Shown here in pieces: positions 1 through 8,870 of a stretch of 47,793 nucleotides of DNA; position 1 is the first letter of the stretch; every line of letters begins with the position of its first letter. This stretch comes from Lachnospiraceae bacterium (lineage in GTDB: Bacteria > Bacillota > Clostridia > Lachnospirales > Lachnospiraceae): assembly GCA_017550425.1 (NCBI GenBank), contig JAFZPG010000058.1:1-47793 (forward strand), given 5' to 3'. A program made the translations under genes and the position numbers. Below the pieces are notes generated by a model. It was not told where the DNA came from, ran no database searches, and saw nothing but the letters and a program-made list of their open reading frames with translations.

Positions 1-863
1 CCCTGTATGAGATCGTCCTCAACATCGAGGCGGAGCACATGGATTTCTTCAAAGATATGGACGATGTCCGCAACTCCTTCCGGGGTTACATGGAAAATGT
101 TCCCGCCGAGGGCGCCGTGGTCATCGACTACGCGATCAAAAATCTCGACGAACTGACGGCCGGCCTGAAGTGCCGCGTCGTTACCTATAATATGAATGAC
201 AAAAACGCGGATTACCGCGCGGAAAATATCGCCCTGATCCCGGGCACGCCGTACTACGAGTTCGATGTGTTTAAAAAAGGATGCGCGGAATGCCTGATGC
301 ATGTCAAGCTCTCCGTTCCCGGCGTTCATAACGTGGGCAATTGCCTCTCCGCCATCGTCACGGCGTTGCTGATGGGCATCACTCCCGAAGTCATCGTTCC
401 GGCCATCGCCGAGTACACCGGCGCCGGCGCGCGCTTCGAGAAAAAAGGCCCGTTTAACGGCGGCATGCTCTACGACGATTACGCGCACCACCCGCAGGAG
501 ATCGAGTGCACTCTGAAGGCTGCGGTGAACTTCCCGCACCGTCAGATCTGGGCGCTCTTCCAGCCCCACACCTACTCCCGCACGAAGCAGTTCTTCAACG
601 AATTCGTGCAGGCGCTGTCCCTGGCCGACCACGTGGTACTTATGAAACTGTACCCCGCGCGAGAGACGGACACCCTGGGCGTCAGCTCCGAACTTTTGTG
701 CGAAGCCCTGCAAAAAAACGGGGTCGATGCGCACTATTGTCCGACATTTGACGATATGAAGAATTTCCTTCTCAAACAGGATATCAACGGCGATTTGTTG
801 ATAACCATGAGCGGTAGCGGAAACATCCACGAGTTCGGTGATTACTTATTTTCCGAAAAATAA
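1..863 (+). CDS. murC: UDP-N-acetylmuramate--L-alanine ligase, C-terminal part (5' truncated by window edge)
   Basis: The reading frame is open from base 3, so the gene begins outside the window and the Met at 39 is internal. MurC is the cytoplasmic ATP-dependent ligase that adds L-Ala to UDP-MurNAc, the first amino acid of the peptidoglycan stem. Visible here are the end of the central Mur ligase domain (NIEAEHMDFF; HNVGNCLSAIVTALLMG) and the C-terminal ligase domain with the MurC signatures DDYAHHPQEI and FQPHTYSRTKQFFNEF. About 287 residues are present, against roughly 460 for a full protein. It is followed by a 343-bp gap that carries its own promoter for the next gene, so it is probably the last gene of its own unit. 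The family assignment is firm. Confidence 0.95.
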   Translation, partial: LYEIVLNIEAEHMDFFKDMDDVRNSFRGYMENVPAEGAVVIDYAIKNLDELTAGLKCRVVTYNMNDKNADYRAENIALIPGTPYYEFDVFKKGCAECLMHVKLSVPGVHNVGNCLSAIVTALLMGITPEVIVPAIAEYTGAGARFEKKGPFNGGMLYDDYAHHPQEIECTLKAAVNFPHRQIWALFQPHTYSRTKQFFNEFVQALSLADHVVLMKLYPARETDTLGVSSELLCEALQKNGVDAHYCPTFDDMKNFLLKQDINGDLLITMSGSGNIHEFGDYLFSEK

Positions 864-883
864 CACACGACCTGTGCTCTCTT

Positions 884-1056
884 TTGTCCACATTTTCCAC
901 AACCCGAGGTTCCTCCGACGGTTGCGGGAAATGTGGATTATTTGTTGAATAAAACGGACACGGGACGAACTCCGCCAAACCGCCGAACCACCGATGTATC
1001 CGCGTGTTTTATCGGAAATGCCAAACGATTTTTCCACTTTTTCAACACTTTCCACA
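884..1056. promoter_or_regulatory. Cluster of DnaA-box-like 9-mers
   Basis: Within the 343-bp gap after murC lie TTGTCCACA (884-892) and TTTTCCACA (893-901), directly abutting, then TAATCCACA on the minus strand (932-940) and CTTTCCACA (1048-1056). The first three differ from the DnaA box TTATCCACA at one position and the fourth at two. The cluster lies immediately upstream of two replication-initiation genes. DnaA control of that pair is an inference. The rest of the gap holds no convincing gene. Confidence 0.4.
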
Positions 1057-1114
1057 GGGCAAAACGAACTCAAGAAAACCGGCCGGAAACGGCCCGAAAA
1101 GTGCCCCGTTTGCC

Positions 1115-1143
1115 TTAACAAAGTCTCCGATCTGTGTTAAAAT
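1115..1143 (+). promoter_or_regulatory. Sigma-A promoter of the dnaD-like operon
   Basis: TTAACA (1115-1120), a 17-bp spacer and TAAAAT (1138-1143). The leader then contains a 7-bp inverted repeat, CCGGTGA at 1159-1165 and TCACCGG at 1172-1178, followed by the SD-like AGGGG ahead of the ATG at 1207. The hairpin is followed by no T-run, so it is not a terminator. Confidence 0.65.
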
Positions 1144-1206
1144 TCACGTAGAGTGTAACCGGTGAGGGGCGTCACCGGAAACATAGAATCAGGGGATTAA
1201 GATGTT

Positions 1207-2574
1207 ATGGCACAGATACCGGTAAACAACCGCATGCAGCCGGATACGATCCAGCTGCCGCGCACTTTTATCACAGACTACATGATGACGGCAGATGCTC
1301 TCTGCCTCAAGACCTACCTTTACCTTCTGAACGCGCTGACCGTTCCCGGCGGCGCTTCGATCGGACTGAAAGAGATGGAGCAGGCGCTCGGCGTAAGCCG
1401 CACCTCGCTTTGTTACGCGCTGCACTATTGGGCAGATAACGGCCTGATCGCTTTGGAGCAGAAAGGTACGCGTCTGTCTTCGATCACGCTGCTTCCCGTC
1501 GTGGAACGTCGGGAGAAGATGCTGATCTTCGAGGACGATGAGGACGGGCAGATGCAGATGACTCTGAAGGATGTAGAGAAACAGCCGGAGCCTGTGCAGG
1601 AACAGCTTGAGATCACCACGGACAGGGACACCCCGGCCGAAGTTTCGGCTTCGTCGGGAACGCCGAAAACTACGGACGAAACGACCGTCTCCGAGCCCGC
1701 GCCCGAACGCAAGCCCATGCGCTACGGCCTGGAAGGAGCTTCCGTCGCTTACGTTCCCATGCAGCAGTCGGACATTCTCCTGAAACTGGAAGCTGACCCG
1801 CGGTTCAAGATCCTGATGCAGACGCTGCAGGCGCCTTCGCTGATGGATCGCGAGCTGAAGCGACCTCAGGTGGACGTGCTTTTGGAGATCTTCCGCCGCT
1901 TCGAGCAGGACGAGGAGGCCATCCTCGCCATCGCGGATTATTGCCAGAAGTATAAGTCCAAAAAGACGCTGAAGCGCGCCGAGCCCGTTCTGAAGTTCGA
2001 CACCTTCAAAGAAACGGCGGACGAGGTCTATGAGAGCCTGAAGGACGACATTCCGATGCACAAAAACGATGTGCGCAAACTGGTTTCGGATTTTCTGATC
2101 CACACCTATGCCCATCGTTTTGAGACGGATCCCCTCTACTCGGAGGAGGACTCCACGTTCACGAAGATCGTCTTTTCGAAACTGGGACTGGATGCGGTGA
2201 AACCGACCATCGGCGAGATCAATTCCGTCCACAGCTGGCGCGAGACCTTCGGTTCTTCCTCGGACGAGATCCTGTTGGAGGCGTGTGACCGCACACGCAG
2301 TAAGCAGCTGCAGACCATGACCGGCGGAAACTCTCTTTCGGTCCTGCACTACTACAACACGGTCCTCGGAAACTGGAACAAAGCCGGACTGCGTACGCTG
2401 GATGAGATCCGGGCAGCGGACGAAGCGCACCGCGCCGAGCAGAAATCGGCCGCTTCATCGCGGCAGACGGCGGCGCGGAAGGATTACAACGACTTCCCGC
2501 AGCACGAGTACGACTACAACCAGCATGCGAATGAGGCGATCTACAAGAAGCTGAAAGAGAAGGTGAATGCATGA
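1207..2574 (+). CDS. DnaD/DnaB-family replication initiation protein
   Basis: 455 residues. The N-terminal ~100 residues read as a winged helix (GLKEMEQALGVSRTSLCYAL, then ADNGLI). An acidic, proline-containing linker follows (~105-175). A helical C-terminal region ends in the DnaD signature YYNTVLGNW (~382-390) followed by a charged tail. DnaD/DnaB proteins remodel origin DNA and help load the replicative helicase in Firmicutes. The stop codon overlaps the ATG of the next gene (ATGA), so this protein and the helicase loader are translationally coupled, as expected for partners. Whether it is the functional DnaD or DnaB of this organism cannot be told from sequence alone. The start is chosen for its fit to the promoter and SD; the ATG at 1202 is out of frame. 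Confidence 0.85.
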   Translation: MAQIPVNNRMQPDTIQLPRTFITDYMMTADALCLKTYLYLLNALTVPGGASIGLKEMEQALGVSRTSLCYALHYWADNGLIALEQKGTRLSSITLLPVVERREKMLIFEDDEDGQMQMTLKDVEKQPEPVQEQLEITTDRDTPAEVSASSGTPKTTDETTVSEPAPERKPMRYGLEGASVAYVPMQQSDILLKLEADPRFKILMQTLQAPSLMDRELKRPQVDVLLEIFRRFEQDEEAILAIADYCQKYKSKKTLKRAEPVLKFDTFKETADEVYESLKDDIPMHKNDVRKLVSDFLIHTYAHRFETDPLYSEEDSTFTKIVFSKLGLDAVKPTIGEINSVHSWRETFGSSSDEILLEACDRTRSKQLQTMTGGNSLSVLHYYNTVLGNWNKAGLRTLDEIRAADEAHRAEQKSAASSRQTAARKDYNDFPQHEYDYNQHANEAIYKKLKEKVNA

Positions 2575-3590
2575 GTTATCCGAACGAGATCAAAAACGAG
2601 ATCGACCGACATTATTCCCTTCTCCGGAACGAAAATGTGCGGATCGAGAACGAGCGGCGCGCCCAAGTGTACGAGAACGTAGCAGGATACCAAGAGCTGG
2701 CCTCCGAGCAGGCCCGCATTTCGGCGCAGGCCGCGCGCGCGGCCCTGGCAGGGTCGACCCCCAGCGCCGAAACGCAGGCCGGGCTCGCTGGGCAGCTTCA
2801 GCGACTGGCACTTCGCAAGAAGGAACTGCTCCGGCTAAACTCCATCCCGGAGGACTACCTGGAGCCGTACTATCATTGCCCGATGTGCAAAGATACCGGT
2901 TTCATCAACGGTAAGCCCTGCTCCTGCAGCAAACAGTTGCTCATCTCGTTGCTCTACCGCTACTCGAACCTCACGGCTCTGGACGAGCAGAATTTCGACA
3001 AGCTGGATATGAGCCTCTACCCGGAGCATATCAAAAGCGCGAACGGCGGCTGGAGCGTGCGTGATGTCATGGAGCAGATCGTGGACTTCTGCAAAAACTA
3101 CGCCGAGGATTTCTCGGCGGAGGACGCGAGCAGCCTGCTGATCACGGGCAACACCGGGACCAGCAAGACCTTCCTTTCGAGCTGCATTGCCCGCCGGGTC
3201 ATGGATCGCGGTTTTTCGGTCCTGTACCTCTCGGCGACGGATGCATTCACTATTCTGCGGCAGGACACTTGGGCATTTAAGGACGACGAAGACGACGAAA
3301 CCCTCGGAAACGAGCAGGTGAAGATGCTGACGGACTGTGATCTTATGATCATCGACGATCTGGGAACGGAGCCGGAAACGGCGCACACCTCTTCCTATTT
3401 CTTCCGTCTGATCAATGATCGCCTGGTGCACAAAAAGAGCACCATCCTGACGTCCAATCATACGCCGGCCCAGCTGCGGCGGACCTACACCGAACGTGTG
3501 GTCGACCGCATCACATCCGCGCCGTACACACACCTGTGTACCACAGACGGCATTGATTTTAATGTGCGTCATGCGGTGAACCGCCCTTGA
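2571..3590 (+). CDS. DnaC/DnaI-like replicative helicase loader (AAA+ ATPase)
   Basis: 339 residues. A coiled, Ala/Glu/Arg-rich N-terminus (~20-90) is followed by a zinc-binding cluster (CPMC at 103-106, C117, C119) and an AAA+ domain. Walker A is GNTGTSKT (193-200), Walker B is DLMIIDDLGTE (~257-267), and an Arg-rich sensor region (RRTYTERVVDR) sits near the C-terminus. Proteins of this type load the DnaB-type helicase onto single-stranded DNA. It overlaps the preceding dnaD-like gene by 4 bp. The Walker A carries Ser where the family consensus GxxGxGK[ST] has Gly. The replicative partner gene argues against a transposon-type IstB protein. Confidence 0.85.
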   Translation: MSYPNEIKNEIDRHYSLLRNENVRIENERRAQVYENVAGYQELASEQARISAQAARAALAGSTPSAETQAGLAGQLQRLALRKKELLRLNSIPEDYLEPYYHCPMCKDTGFINGKPCSCSKQLLISLLYRYSNLTALDEQNFDKLDMSLYPEHIKSANGGWSVRDVMEQIVDFCKNYAEDFSAEDASSLLITGNTGTSKTFLSSCIARRVMDRGFSVLYLSATDAFTILRQDTWAFKDDEDDETLGNEQVKMLTDCDLMIIDDLGTEPETAHTSSYFFRLINDRLVHKKSTILTSNHTPAQLRRTYTERVVDRITSAPYTHLCTTDGIDFNVRHAVNRP

Positions 3591-3661
3591 CACGGCCGTA
3601 GGAAAGTGCTAATATGTTAACGCCGAAGGGTCGGCGCAAAACCTATATCGGGAGGATTATT

Positions 3662-4843
3662 ATGGCATCCGAACTTTTGTCCAGTGCAATTCCCATCGGA
3701 CCTTTGGGTCTCATTCCGCTCAAGAGCTGCGAAGCCCTAGGCAAGCAGGTCGATGCGCATCTGGCGCGTCAGCGCGTGGAGCGTGAGCATGAACAGGCCC
3801 ATACCATTTCGTTTGCAGGCTATGAAAAACCTTCATTCATCATCGAAGCCTCCGCACCGCGCTTCGGCACCGGCGAGGCAAAAGGCGTGATCAACGAATC
3901 CGTCCGCGGTTATGATATCTACCTGATGGTCGATGTCTGCAACTACAGCCTGACCTATTCTCTCTGCGGACATGTGAACCACATGTCGCCGGATGATCAT
4001 TTTCAGGATCTGAAGCGCATGATCGCTGCCATCGGCGGTAAGGCTCGCCGTATCTCAGTCATCATGCCTTTCCTGTACGAAAGCCGTCAGGATAAGCGCA
4101 GCGGCCGCGAGTCTTTGGACTGTGCCATCGCGCTTCGGGAACTGGTCAATATGGGCGTTTCCAACATCATCACGTTTGATGCCCATGACTCCCGTGTACA
4201 GAATGCCATCCCGCTCGTTTCGTTCGAGGATGTGCCCTGTATCTATCAGTTCATTAAAGCACTTTTGAAGACCGAGAAGGATCTCACCATCGATCCCGAG
4301 CACCTGATGGTCATCAGCCCGGATGAAGGCGGCACCCGCCGTGCCATCCACTATGCGAACCGTCTGGGGGTCGACATGGGTATGTTCTACAAGCGCCGCG
4401 ACTACTCGAAAGTCGTGGACGGACGCAACCCCATCGTCGCACACGAGTTCCTCGGGGCGGACGTGGAAGGTCAGGATGTGATCATCGTCGATGACATGAT
4501 CTCCTCCGGTGACAGCATTCTCGACGTTGCGCGCGAACTGAAGCGTCGTAAGGCGCGCCGTGTCTTCGGTGTTGTGACCTTCGGTCTCTTCACCAACGGA
4601 CTGGCGAAATTCGACGCAGCTTATGAGCAGGGCGTCATTGACCGCATCTACACCACAAATCTGATCTACCAGACGCCGGAGTTACTCTCCCGTCCGTACT
4701 ATGTTTCCGTCGACCTAAGCAAATACATCTCGATGCTGATCGATCACCTGAATCACAACGCCAGCATCCACGATCTGCTGAACCCGACCGAACGCATCAA
4801 CCGGTTGCTCGCTCGTTATCGCGAGAACCCGGAACTGGTTTAA
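3662..4843 (+). CDS. prs: Ribose-phosphate pyrophosphokinase (PRPP synthetase), long clostridial form
   Basis: Makes PRPP from ribose 5-phosphate and ATP for nucleotide, His and Trp synthesis. The start is set at 3662, where GGAGG lies 6 bp upstream; an in-frame ATG at 3614 lacks an SD. The protein is 393 residues, longer than the ~315 of the classical enzyme. I see the flexible catalytic loop (SRQDKRSGRE), the conserved FDAHDSRVQNA segment and the PRPP-binding loop IIVDDMISSGDS (~residues 275-286). It follows the helicase loader by 71 bp and ends at a strong terminator. The murC-dnaD-loader-prs order is, to my recollection, conserved in Lachnospiraceae. Confidence 0.93.
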   Translation: MASELLSSAIPIGPLGLIPLKSCEALGKQVDAHLARQRVEREHEQAHTISFAGYEKPSFIIEASAPRFGTGEAKGVINESVRGYDIYLMVDVCNYSLTYSLCGHVNHMSPDDHFQDLKRMIAAIGGKARRISVIMPFLYESRQDKRSGRESLDCAIALRELVNMGVSNIITFDAHDSRVQNAIPLVSFEDVPCIYQFIKALLKTEKDLTIDPEHLMVISPDEGGTRRAIHYANRLGVDMGMFYKRRDYSKVVDGRNPIVAHEFLGADVEGQDVIIVDDMISSGDSILDVARELKRRKARRVFGVVTFGLFTNGLAKFDAAYEQGVIDRIYTTNLIYQTPELLSRPYYVSVDLSKYISMLIDHLNHNASIHDLLNPTERINRLLARYRENPELV

Positions 4844-4870
4844 TACCGGCAAAACACAAATGAAAGATAT

Positions 4871-4900
4871 CGGGGCGCCTCGCAAAGGCGCCCCGTTTTT
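4871..4900 (+). terminator. Rho-independent terminator after prs
   Basis: Nine-bp stem CGGGGCGCC (4871-4879) and GGCGCCCCG (4887-4895), loop of 7, then TTTTT. Confidence 0.9.
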
Positions 4901-4931
4901 ACGATATTGTTACGTTTCTGCCGCTAAAGGA

Positions 4932-4950
4932 GGAACCGTCCCCATTGTCA
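4932..4950 (-). repeat. REP-like element with GGGGACGGTTCC core
   Basis: On the minus strand the sequence reads TGACAATGGGGACGGTTCC. It begins on the stop codon of the flippase gene. A second copy of the GGGGACGGTTC core sits at 47443-47469 inside a small inverted repeat. Interpretation as a dispersed REP-type element is inferred. Confidence 0.45.
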
Positions 4951-6186
4951 CATTTTTATCTTCCGCAGTCCGTGCATGGCCAGTCCTCCGTAGAGGACGA
5001 AGAGCACAGCAACGATCACGAGGTAACCGAGGGATCCGCCCATCAGGATGGACATCTTCGTTACGAAGATCGGCATCGTGAAGAAGGCGACCGCCCCGCA
5101 AATGAGGGTGCAGACCAGCGTCGGAAGCTGCCTGCGCATGATGATGAGAACGTTCAGGAGGAGGGAATTGACCGCGTTGATGCCGCCGGCCAGGAAGATC
5201 AACCCCATCTCCCTATGGTAGTTCGAGAGATCCATGCCATAGAAGGCGCCCAGGATCGGCAGGCCAATGAGTTCCGCCAGCGCCAGACCGCAGAGCGTCA
5301 GCGCCAGGATGATGCCGATGAGGATGCGGATGATTTTCAGCATTCCCTTGCGGTCCTTCTGATTGTAACGATCCGCGATGTCCTTCAGCATGGTCTTCAG
5401 GAAGAAGCTCGCGAACAGGTTGATCACGAAGACGCACAGAAACAGTGCAGTGAACTCCATGAGCACGCCCTCGCCGCCGGTCTTCTCCACCTCGAACTTC
5501 GCACAGTTATCGAGGTAGACCAGCAGAAATGCGTTCATAAACGCCGGCAGACACACGAGGAGCATCCGGCTCATGTCCTTCGAAAACAGCGCGGGCCGAT
5601 AGGCCGACAGCGGTTTCTTCAGGCACATCGGATGGATCACGAAAACGACGGTCGCGTACAAAATGTCCGTGATCAGCAGGGAAACGACCGGATCGCGCGT
5701 GATCGCAAGCGTTACAACATAGCCCGCGATCGCGAGGAAATTCTGGACCGCAAGGATGCGCCCGGCGATGTAGAACCGGTTCTCCTGCTGGAAGGTTCCC
5801 TCGAACAGATCGGAGAAAGCTTCCGTCATCTTAAACACGATCATCAGGATCAGAAGCTGCAGTTTTTCCGTTGTATAACCGCCGACCACGATCCAGACGA
5901 CCGAGGCGATCGCCATGAGCAGGACCGTCCATAGTCGGAAGGAAAACGCCTTCGTGAAGGAAAACAGGCCCTTATCATCCGACACCTGAAACGTACGCAC
6001 CGAAAACAGGCCGACCGTGATCAGCAACTGCCCGATATTGATCGTATCCGCCAGGGCGCCGCCGGCGTCCTTATCGATCAGACGCGTGGTGACCATCGGC
6101 AGGATGAGCGCGATGCACGCATATAAAAATCCGGAGATCGTGATCCAGATCAAAGTTTTTTTGGTTTTTGAAGGATCCATGGCCAC
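4948..6186 (-). CDS. Polysaccharide flippase-like membrane protein (MOP superfamily)
   Basis: 412 residues, almost entirely hydrophobic, with about 12 predicted membrane segments. The N-terminus (KTLIWITISGFLYACIALIL) and the paired-helix pattern resemble Wzx/MurJ-type lipid-linked oligosaccharide flippases. The substrate cannot be deduced. It starts 4 bp after the stop of the DUF2142 gene, so the two form an operon, and both look like envelope-glycan functions. Its stop codon coincides with a REP-like element. A second possible start, MDPSK, lies two codons downstream. No glycosyltransferase genes flank the pair, so this is not a complete polysaccharide locus. Confidence 0.7.
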   Translation of the reverse strand: MAMDPSKTKKTLIWITISGFLYACIALILPMVTTRLIDKDAGGALADTINIGQLLITVGLFSVRTFQVSDDKGLFSFTKAFSFRLWTVLLMAIASVVWIVVGGYTTEKLQLLILMIVFKMTEAFSDLFEGTFQQENRFYIAGRILAVQNFLAIAGYVVTLAITRDPVVSLLITDILYATVVFVIHPMCLKKPLSAYRPALFSKDMSRMLLVCLPAFMNAFLLVYLDNCAKFEVEKTGGEGVLMEFTALFLCVFVINLFASFFLKTMLKDIADRYNQKDRKGMLKIIRILIGIILALTLCGLALAELIGLPILGAFYGMDLSNYHREMGLIFLAGGINAVNSLLLNVLIIMRRQLPTLVCTLICGAVAFFTMPIFVTKMSILMGGSLGYLVIVAVLFVLYGGLAMHGLRKIKM

Positions 6187-6190
6187 CTCA

Positions 6191-7825
6191 CTAACGCACG
6201 ATAACGCCGTTGATCACGTTATATCCGGTTCGTGCGACGATGACCTCGATCACCGACGCCAGCGCCATGATATGAAGCAGGCAGATCGTGAGGCAAATGC
6301 CGTCGCGAGGATCGGTCTTCACCTCCAGGAAACGATTGCGCGCACATAGTACAGCCAGAGGAAGAATGGGCAGATAGTACCGCCCCTGCACGCCTTCCGC
6401 TACAGAACAGCCCGCCGGCGTCCATGCCGCCAGCATGGAAAAGATTGCCATAAAGATCACCCCGACGATCACCAGAATGCTGATCACGCGGTTTTTCTTC
6501 TCGATCCGAACTGCGGGTTCCTTCGGCGTTACGGCGACCGTAAGCGCCAGGAGCAGGATGAAAGGCACGATCACCATCAACGGGACTGGGATCTCCAACC
6601 AGCCCAGCATTTCCCCGAACATGCGCGTCAGATGCGAGCTTCCGTAAACACGGATCGTGTTGAGCAAAATAAAGACCGTACGGACCGGGTTTTTGATCAG
6701 TTCGGCCAATGTATAGCACTCCGCTCCGTCCGCGTATTCAAGTTCGAGGTTCGAGGCCTCAAAATACGGGATCAGACGAGAGATATTGACCAAAAGGAAG
6801 ATAAGGAACACCACGCCGGCCATCACGGCAGCGCAGGTGATGAAGCTCTTACGGTTTTTGAATTTCGCCTGCGGGATCAGGAAGCACAGGAAGGCCATCA
6901 AAACATAGATGAGTTTGATCGGTGCCAGTAGCGACATGGACACGGTCAGGATCACCATATCCTTGCACGTCACATGGTCGGCCTGATAAGCCAGTTGCAG
7001 GACTTTCGCCGTGAAGAAAAAGGCCAGCCCCAGAAGCAACGCATCGTAGCTCAGCGAAGCCACCAGATGCAAGGTCATGGGAAGCAGCGCGATCACGCCG
7101 AGCGTATTCTTTCCGAACGGGATCCACTTCAAAGCAAACCAAAGCAGCGCCAGATATGCCGCAAAATTGAACAGCCGCGCCAGATAGAACGTCCAGAGAC
7201 CGCCCAGGTGGATCAGCCGGCCCAGAATGATCGCCATCGTCTGGGGCAGGTATGCCCAGAAAACACCGCTGAGCGCCTCGGCCTGAGGATCCGAAACAAA
7301 CGTAGTTTGGGATTCACCGGATACAAAAGCCTGGGATCCGGAAAACAGGATCACATAATCCTCCACGCCGGGACGCGTGTAATACTGCATGACCTCAGCG
7401 TCCGTCAGGCGCATACGAGGGAACATGCCGTCCGGCTGCTCGACATTTTCCGAAGGGGACAGGACCACATTCGAAAAATAATAGGCCTTAGCGTAATGGT
7501 TCGTCTCATCGGGGACGGACAGCGGAGGGAATACAAACATATAAAAAAGGCCCCAAACCAACGCCAACGTGAAGAAACGCTTTGCGGTGGTGTTTTGGTT
7601 TTTCGCCGCTGCGTCAGGCACGTCTGCCTTCGCTTTCTTATGAAAAACGCGCCACGCCAAAACGCCGGTCACTCCGATGCCTGCAAGCACGACCAGAATA
7701 TAAAACGCCTGAACTCTTCGCATATTCGCCAGCGGCCAAACGCTGTTTTTCATACCACACGCCACCATGATCAGCGCAAACAGCGCCGCCAAGCCAAACG
7801 CAACACAGTTTTTGTTTTTCAACAT
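6191..7825 (-). CDS. DUF2142 family polytopic membrane protein
   Basis: 544 residues from the chosen start. An upstream ATG at 7906 would add 27 charged residues, but it lies at the predicted -10 box; the ATG at 7825 has GGAGGAAGAT directly ahead. The N-terminus has two membrane helices. The first large external loop carries the DUF2142 signature PPLSVPDETNHYAKAYYFS, followed by about ten more membrane helices. DUF2142 proteins resemble GT-C type membrane glycosyltransferases and are often found in cell-surface polysaccharide loci; their reaction is unproven. It is the first gene of a two-gene operon with the flippase-like protein. Confidence 0.8.
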   Translation of the reverse strand: MLKNKNCVAFGLAALFALIMVACGMKNSVWPLANMRRVQAFYILVVLAGIGVTGVLAWRVFHKKAKADVPDAAAKNQNTTAKRFFTLALVWGLFYMFVFPPLSVPDETNHYAKAYYFSNVVLSPSENVEQPDGMFPRMRLTDAEVMQYYTRPGVEDYVILFSGSQAFVSGESQTTFVSDPQAEALSGVFWAYLPQTMAIILGRLIHLGGLWTFYLARLFNFAAYLALLWFALKWIPFGKNTLGVIALLPMTLHLVASLSYDALLLGLAFFFTAKVLQLAYQADHVTCKDMVILTVSMSLLAPIKLIYVLMAFLCFLIPQAKFKNRKSFITCAAVMAGVVFLIFLLVNISRLIPYFEASNLELEYADGAECYTLAELIKNPVRTVFILLNTIRVYGSSHLTRMFGEMLGWLEIPVPLMVIVPFILLLALTVAVTPKEPAVRIEKKNRVISILVIVGVIFMAIFSMLAAWTPAGCSVAEGVQGRYYLPILPLAVLCARNRFLEVKTDPRDGICLTICLLHIMALASVIEVIVARTGYNVINGVIVR

Positions 7826-7905
7826 ATCTTCCTCCGGATCCGTTTTTCGGACTCGTCTTTTGGATTTCGCTTTGATCTGCAGTAATGTTCGCAAATCATG
7901 CTTCA

Positions 7906-7934
7906 ATTATAGCAAATAACGGGCAGGCTTACAA
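7906..7934 (-). promoter_or_regulatory. Promoter of the DUF2142-flippase operon
   Basis: On the minus strand: TTGTAA (7929-7934), 17-bp spacer, TATAAT (7906-7911) preceded by TGC (extended -10). It is back to back with the promoter of the secreted-protein gene; the two -35 boxes are 11 bp apart. Confidence 0.75.
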
Positions 7935-7945
7935 GTCATATCCGG

Positions 7946-7974
7946 TTGAACCTTCTTCGCGAATGTGATATAAT
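7946..7974 (+). promoter_or_regulatory. Promoter of the first secreted-protein gene
   Basis: TTGAAC (7946-7951), 17-bp spacer, TATAAT (7969-7974) with TGA immediately upstream (extended -10). The short leader holds the hairpin CCGAT-GAAT-ATCGG. Confidence 0.8.
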
Positions 7975-8022
7975 ACCCGTACCGATGAATATCGGCAGAA
8001 TTTATTTGGAGGTATTATCAGG

Positions 8023-8565
8023 ATGAAAAAGTTTATTGCAATCGTTTTGACCTTTGCTATGGTATTGTGCATGGCATGCATCGTATCCGCATCTTCTTTT
8101 GACGGAACCACCCTTACCGTGGATGATCCCCAGTATGCGAATTTTGTTACCATCAACAACAGCGTATTCGAAGGACATGCCGACAGTGAGACCGTTGTTA
8201 TCACGCTCACCGTTAAGGATCATTTCTCCTCTGACCCCGGCTACTGCTGGTGTTCCAACGACAGCACGGTTGAAGGTTATGAGTGGTGGAACAATTCCGT
8301 TGCAGGAACCCAGTGCCCGTATCCCGGCGATTTCGCTGCTGACGGAGAGACCGTAGAGGTTTCCTACACTGTTGCCGATCTTAAAGCTATGATGATCGCA
8401 GGTGACGGCCTCGTTCTCAACTGCTGGAACGGTATCATTCCCACCAACATCGTTCTCGGAAGCGGTGCTGCTCCTACAGGAGACGCTACTCCGGTTGCTG
8501 CACTTGCAGTTATGGCTCTCATCTCTTGCGCAGGCATCGTGGTTCTTCGTAAGAAGGAAGCTTAA
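8023..8565 (+). CDS. Small secreted protein with C-terminal GDATP membrane tail
   Basis: 180 residues. A signal peptide (residues 1-~27, cleavage near VSA-SSF) is followed by a ~120-residue beta-rich, Asp/Thr-rich domain (VVITLTVKDHF; VEVSYTVADLKAMM). The C-terminus is tripartite: PTGDATPV, a hydrophobic helix, and RKKEA. This has the layout of a sortase substrate or a membrane-retained protein, but there is no LPxTG. The domain is reminiscent of small carbohydrate-binding beta-sandwich modules, which is only a resemblance. It has its own strong promoter and terminator. It shares its tail, but not its domain, with the next gene. SD is GGAGG, 10 bp before the ATG. Confidence 0.75.
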   Translation: MKKFIAIVLTFAMVLCMACIVSASSFDGTTLTVDDPQYANFVTINNSVFEGHADSETVVITLTVKDHFSSDPGYCWCSNDSTVEGYEWWNNSVAGTQCPYPGDFAADGETVEVSYTVADLKAMMIAGDGLVLNCWNGIIPTNIVLGSGAAPTGDATPVAALAVMALISCAGIVVLRKKEA

Positions 8566-8601
8566 TATCACATTTGAAAAGAATATCTTTTCGATGATCG
8601 G

Positions 8602-8630
8602 GACCTGTACCTTTGGGTGCAGGTCTTTTT
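8602..8630 (+). terminator. Terminator after the first secreted-protein gene
   Basis: Ten-bp stem GACCTGTACC/GGTGCAGGTC (one G-U pair), TTTG loop, then TTTTT. The rest of the 305-bp gap to the next gene holds AT-rich sequence and that gene's promoter; no other gene is seen. Confidence 0.88.
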
Positions 8631-8792
8631 CTATGCCTTACGTGCCTCTTTTTTCTGGCGGAAAATGTGCCTCTCACGCTCATTTTATCGTGCACAATAT
8701 GGCAAAAATATTTATTATTCATTCATTTCTATCTGATTTCCGAAACATGGTTATGTATAGATGGAATTTCTCATGAATTTTCAAAAAAGACC

Positions 8793-8821
8793 TTGCATTC
8801 GCAACCGTTGTGTGTTACAAT
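8793..8821 (+). promoter_or_regulatory. Promoter of the second secreted-protein gene
   Basis: TTGCAT (8793-8798), 17-bp spacer, TACAAT (8816-8821) with TGT upstream (extended -10). The start codon at 8871 is preceded by AAAAAGGGGGAAT. Confidence 0.75.
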
Positions 8822-8870
8822 CGGAGTATGTGATTAGGGCGTCACAAATTTTAAAAAGGGGGAATCTCTC

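Noticed and set aside
884-1143. A chromosomal replication origin
   Set aside because: Only four imperfect boxes, no AT-rich unwinding element of note, and no dnaA or dnaN nearby.
7826-7906. A 27-residue N-terminal extension of the DUF2142 protein
   Set aside because: The upstream ATG coincides with the -10 box and lacks an SD; the extension is basic and unlike a membrane-protein N-terminus.
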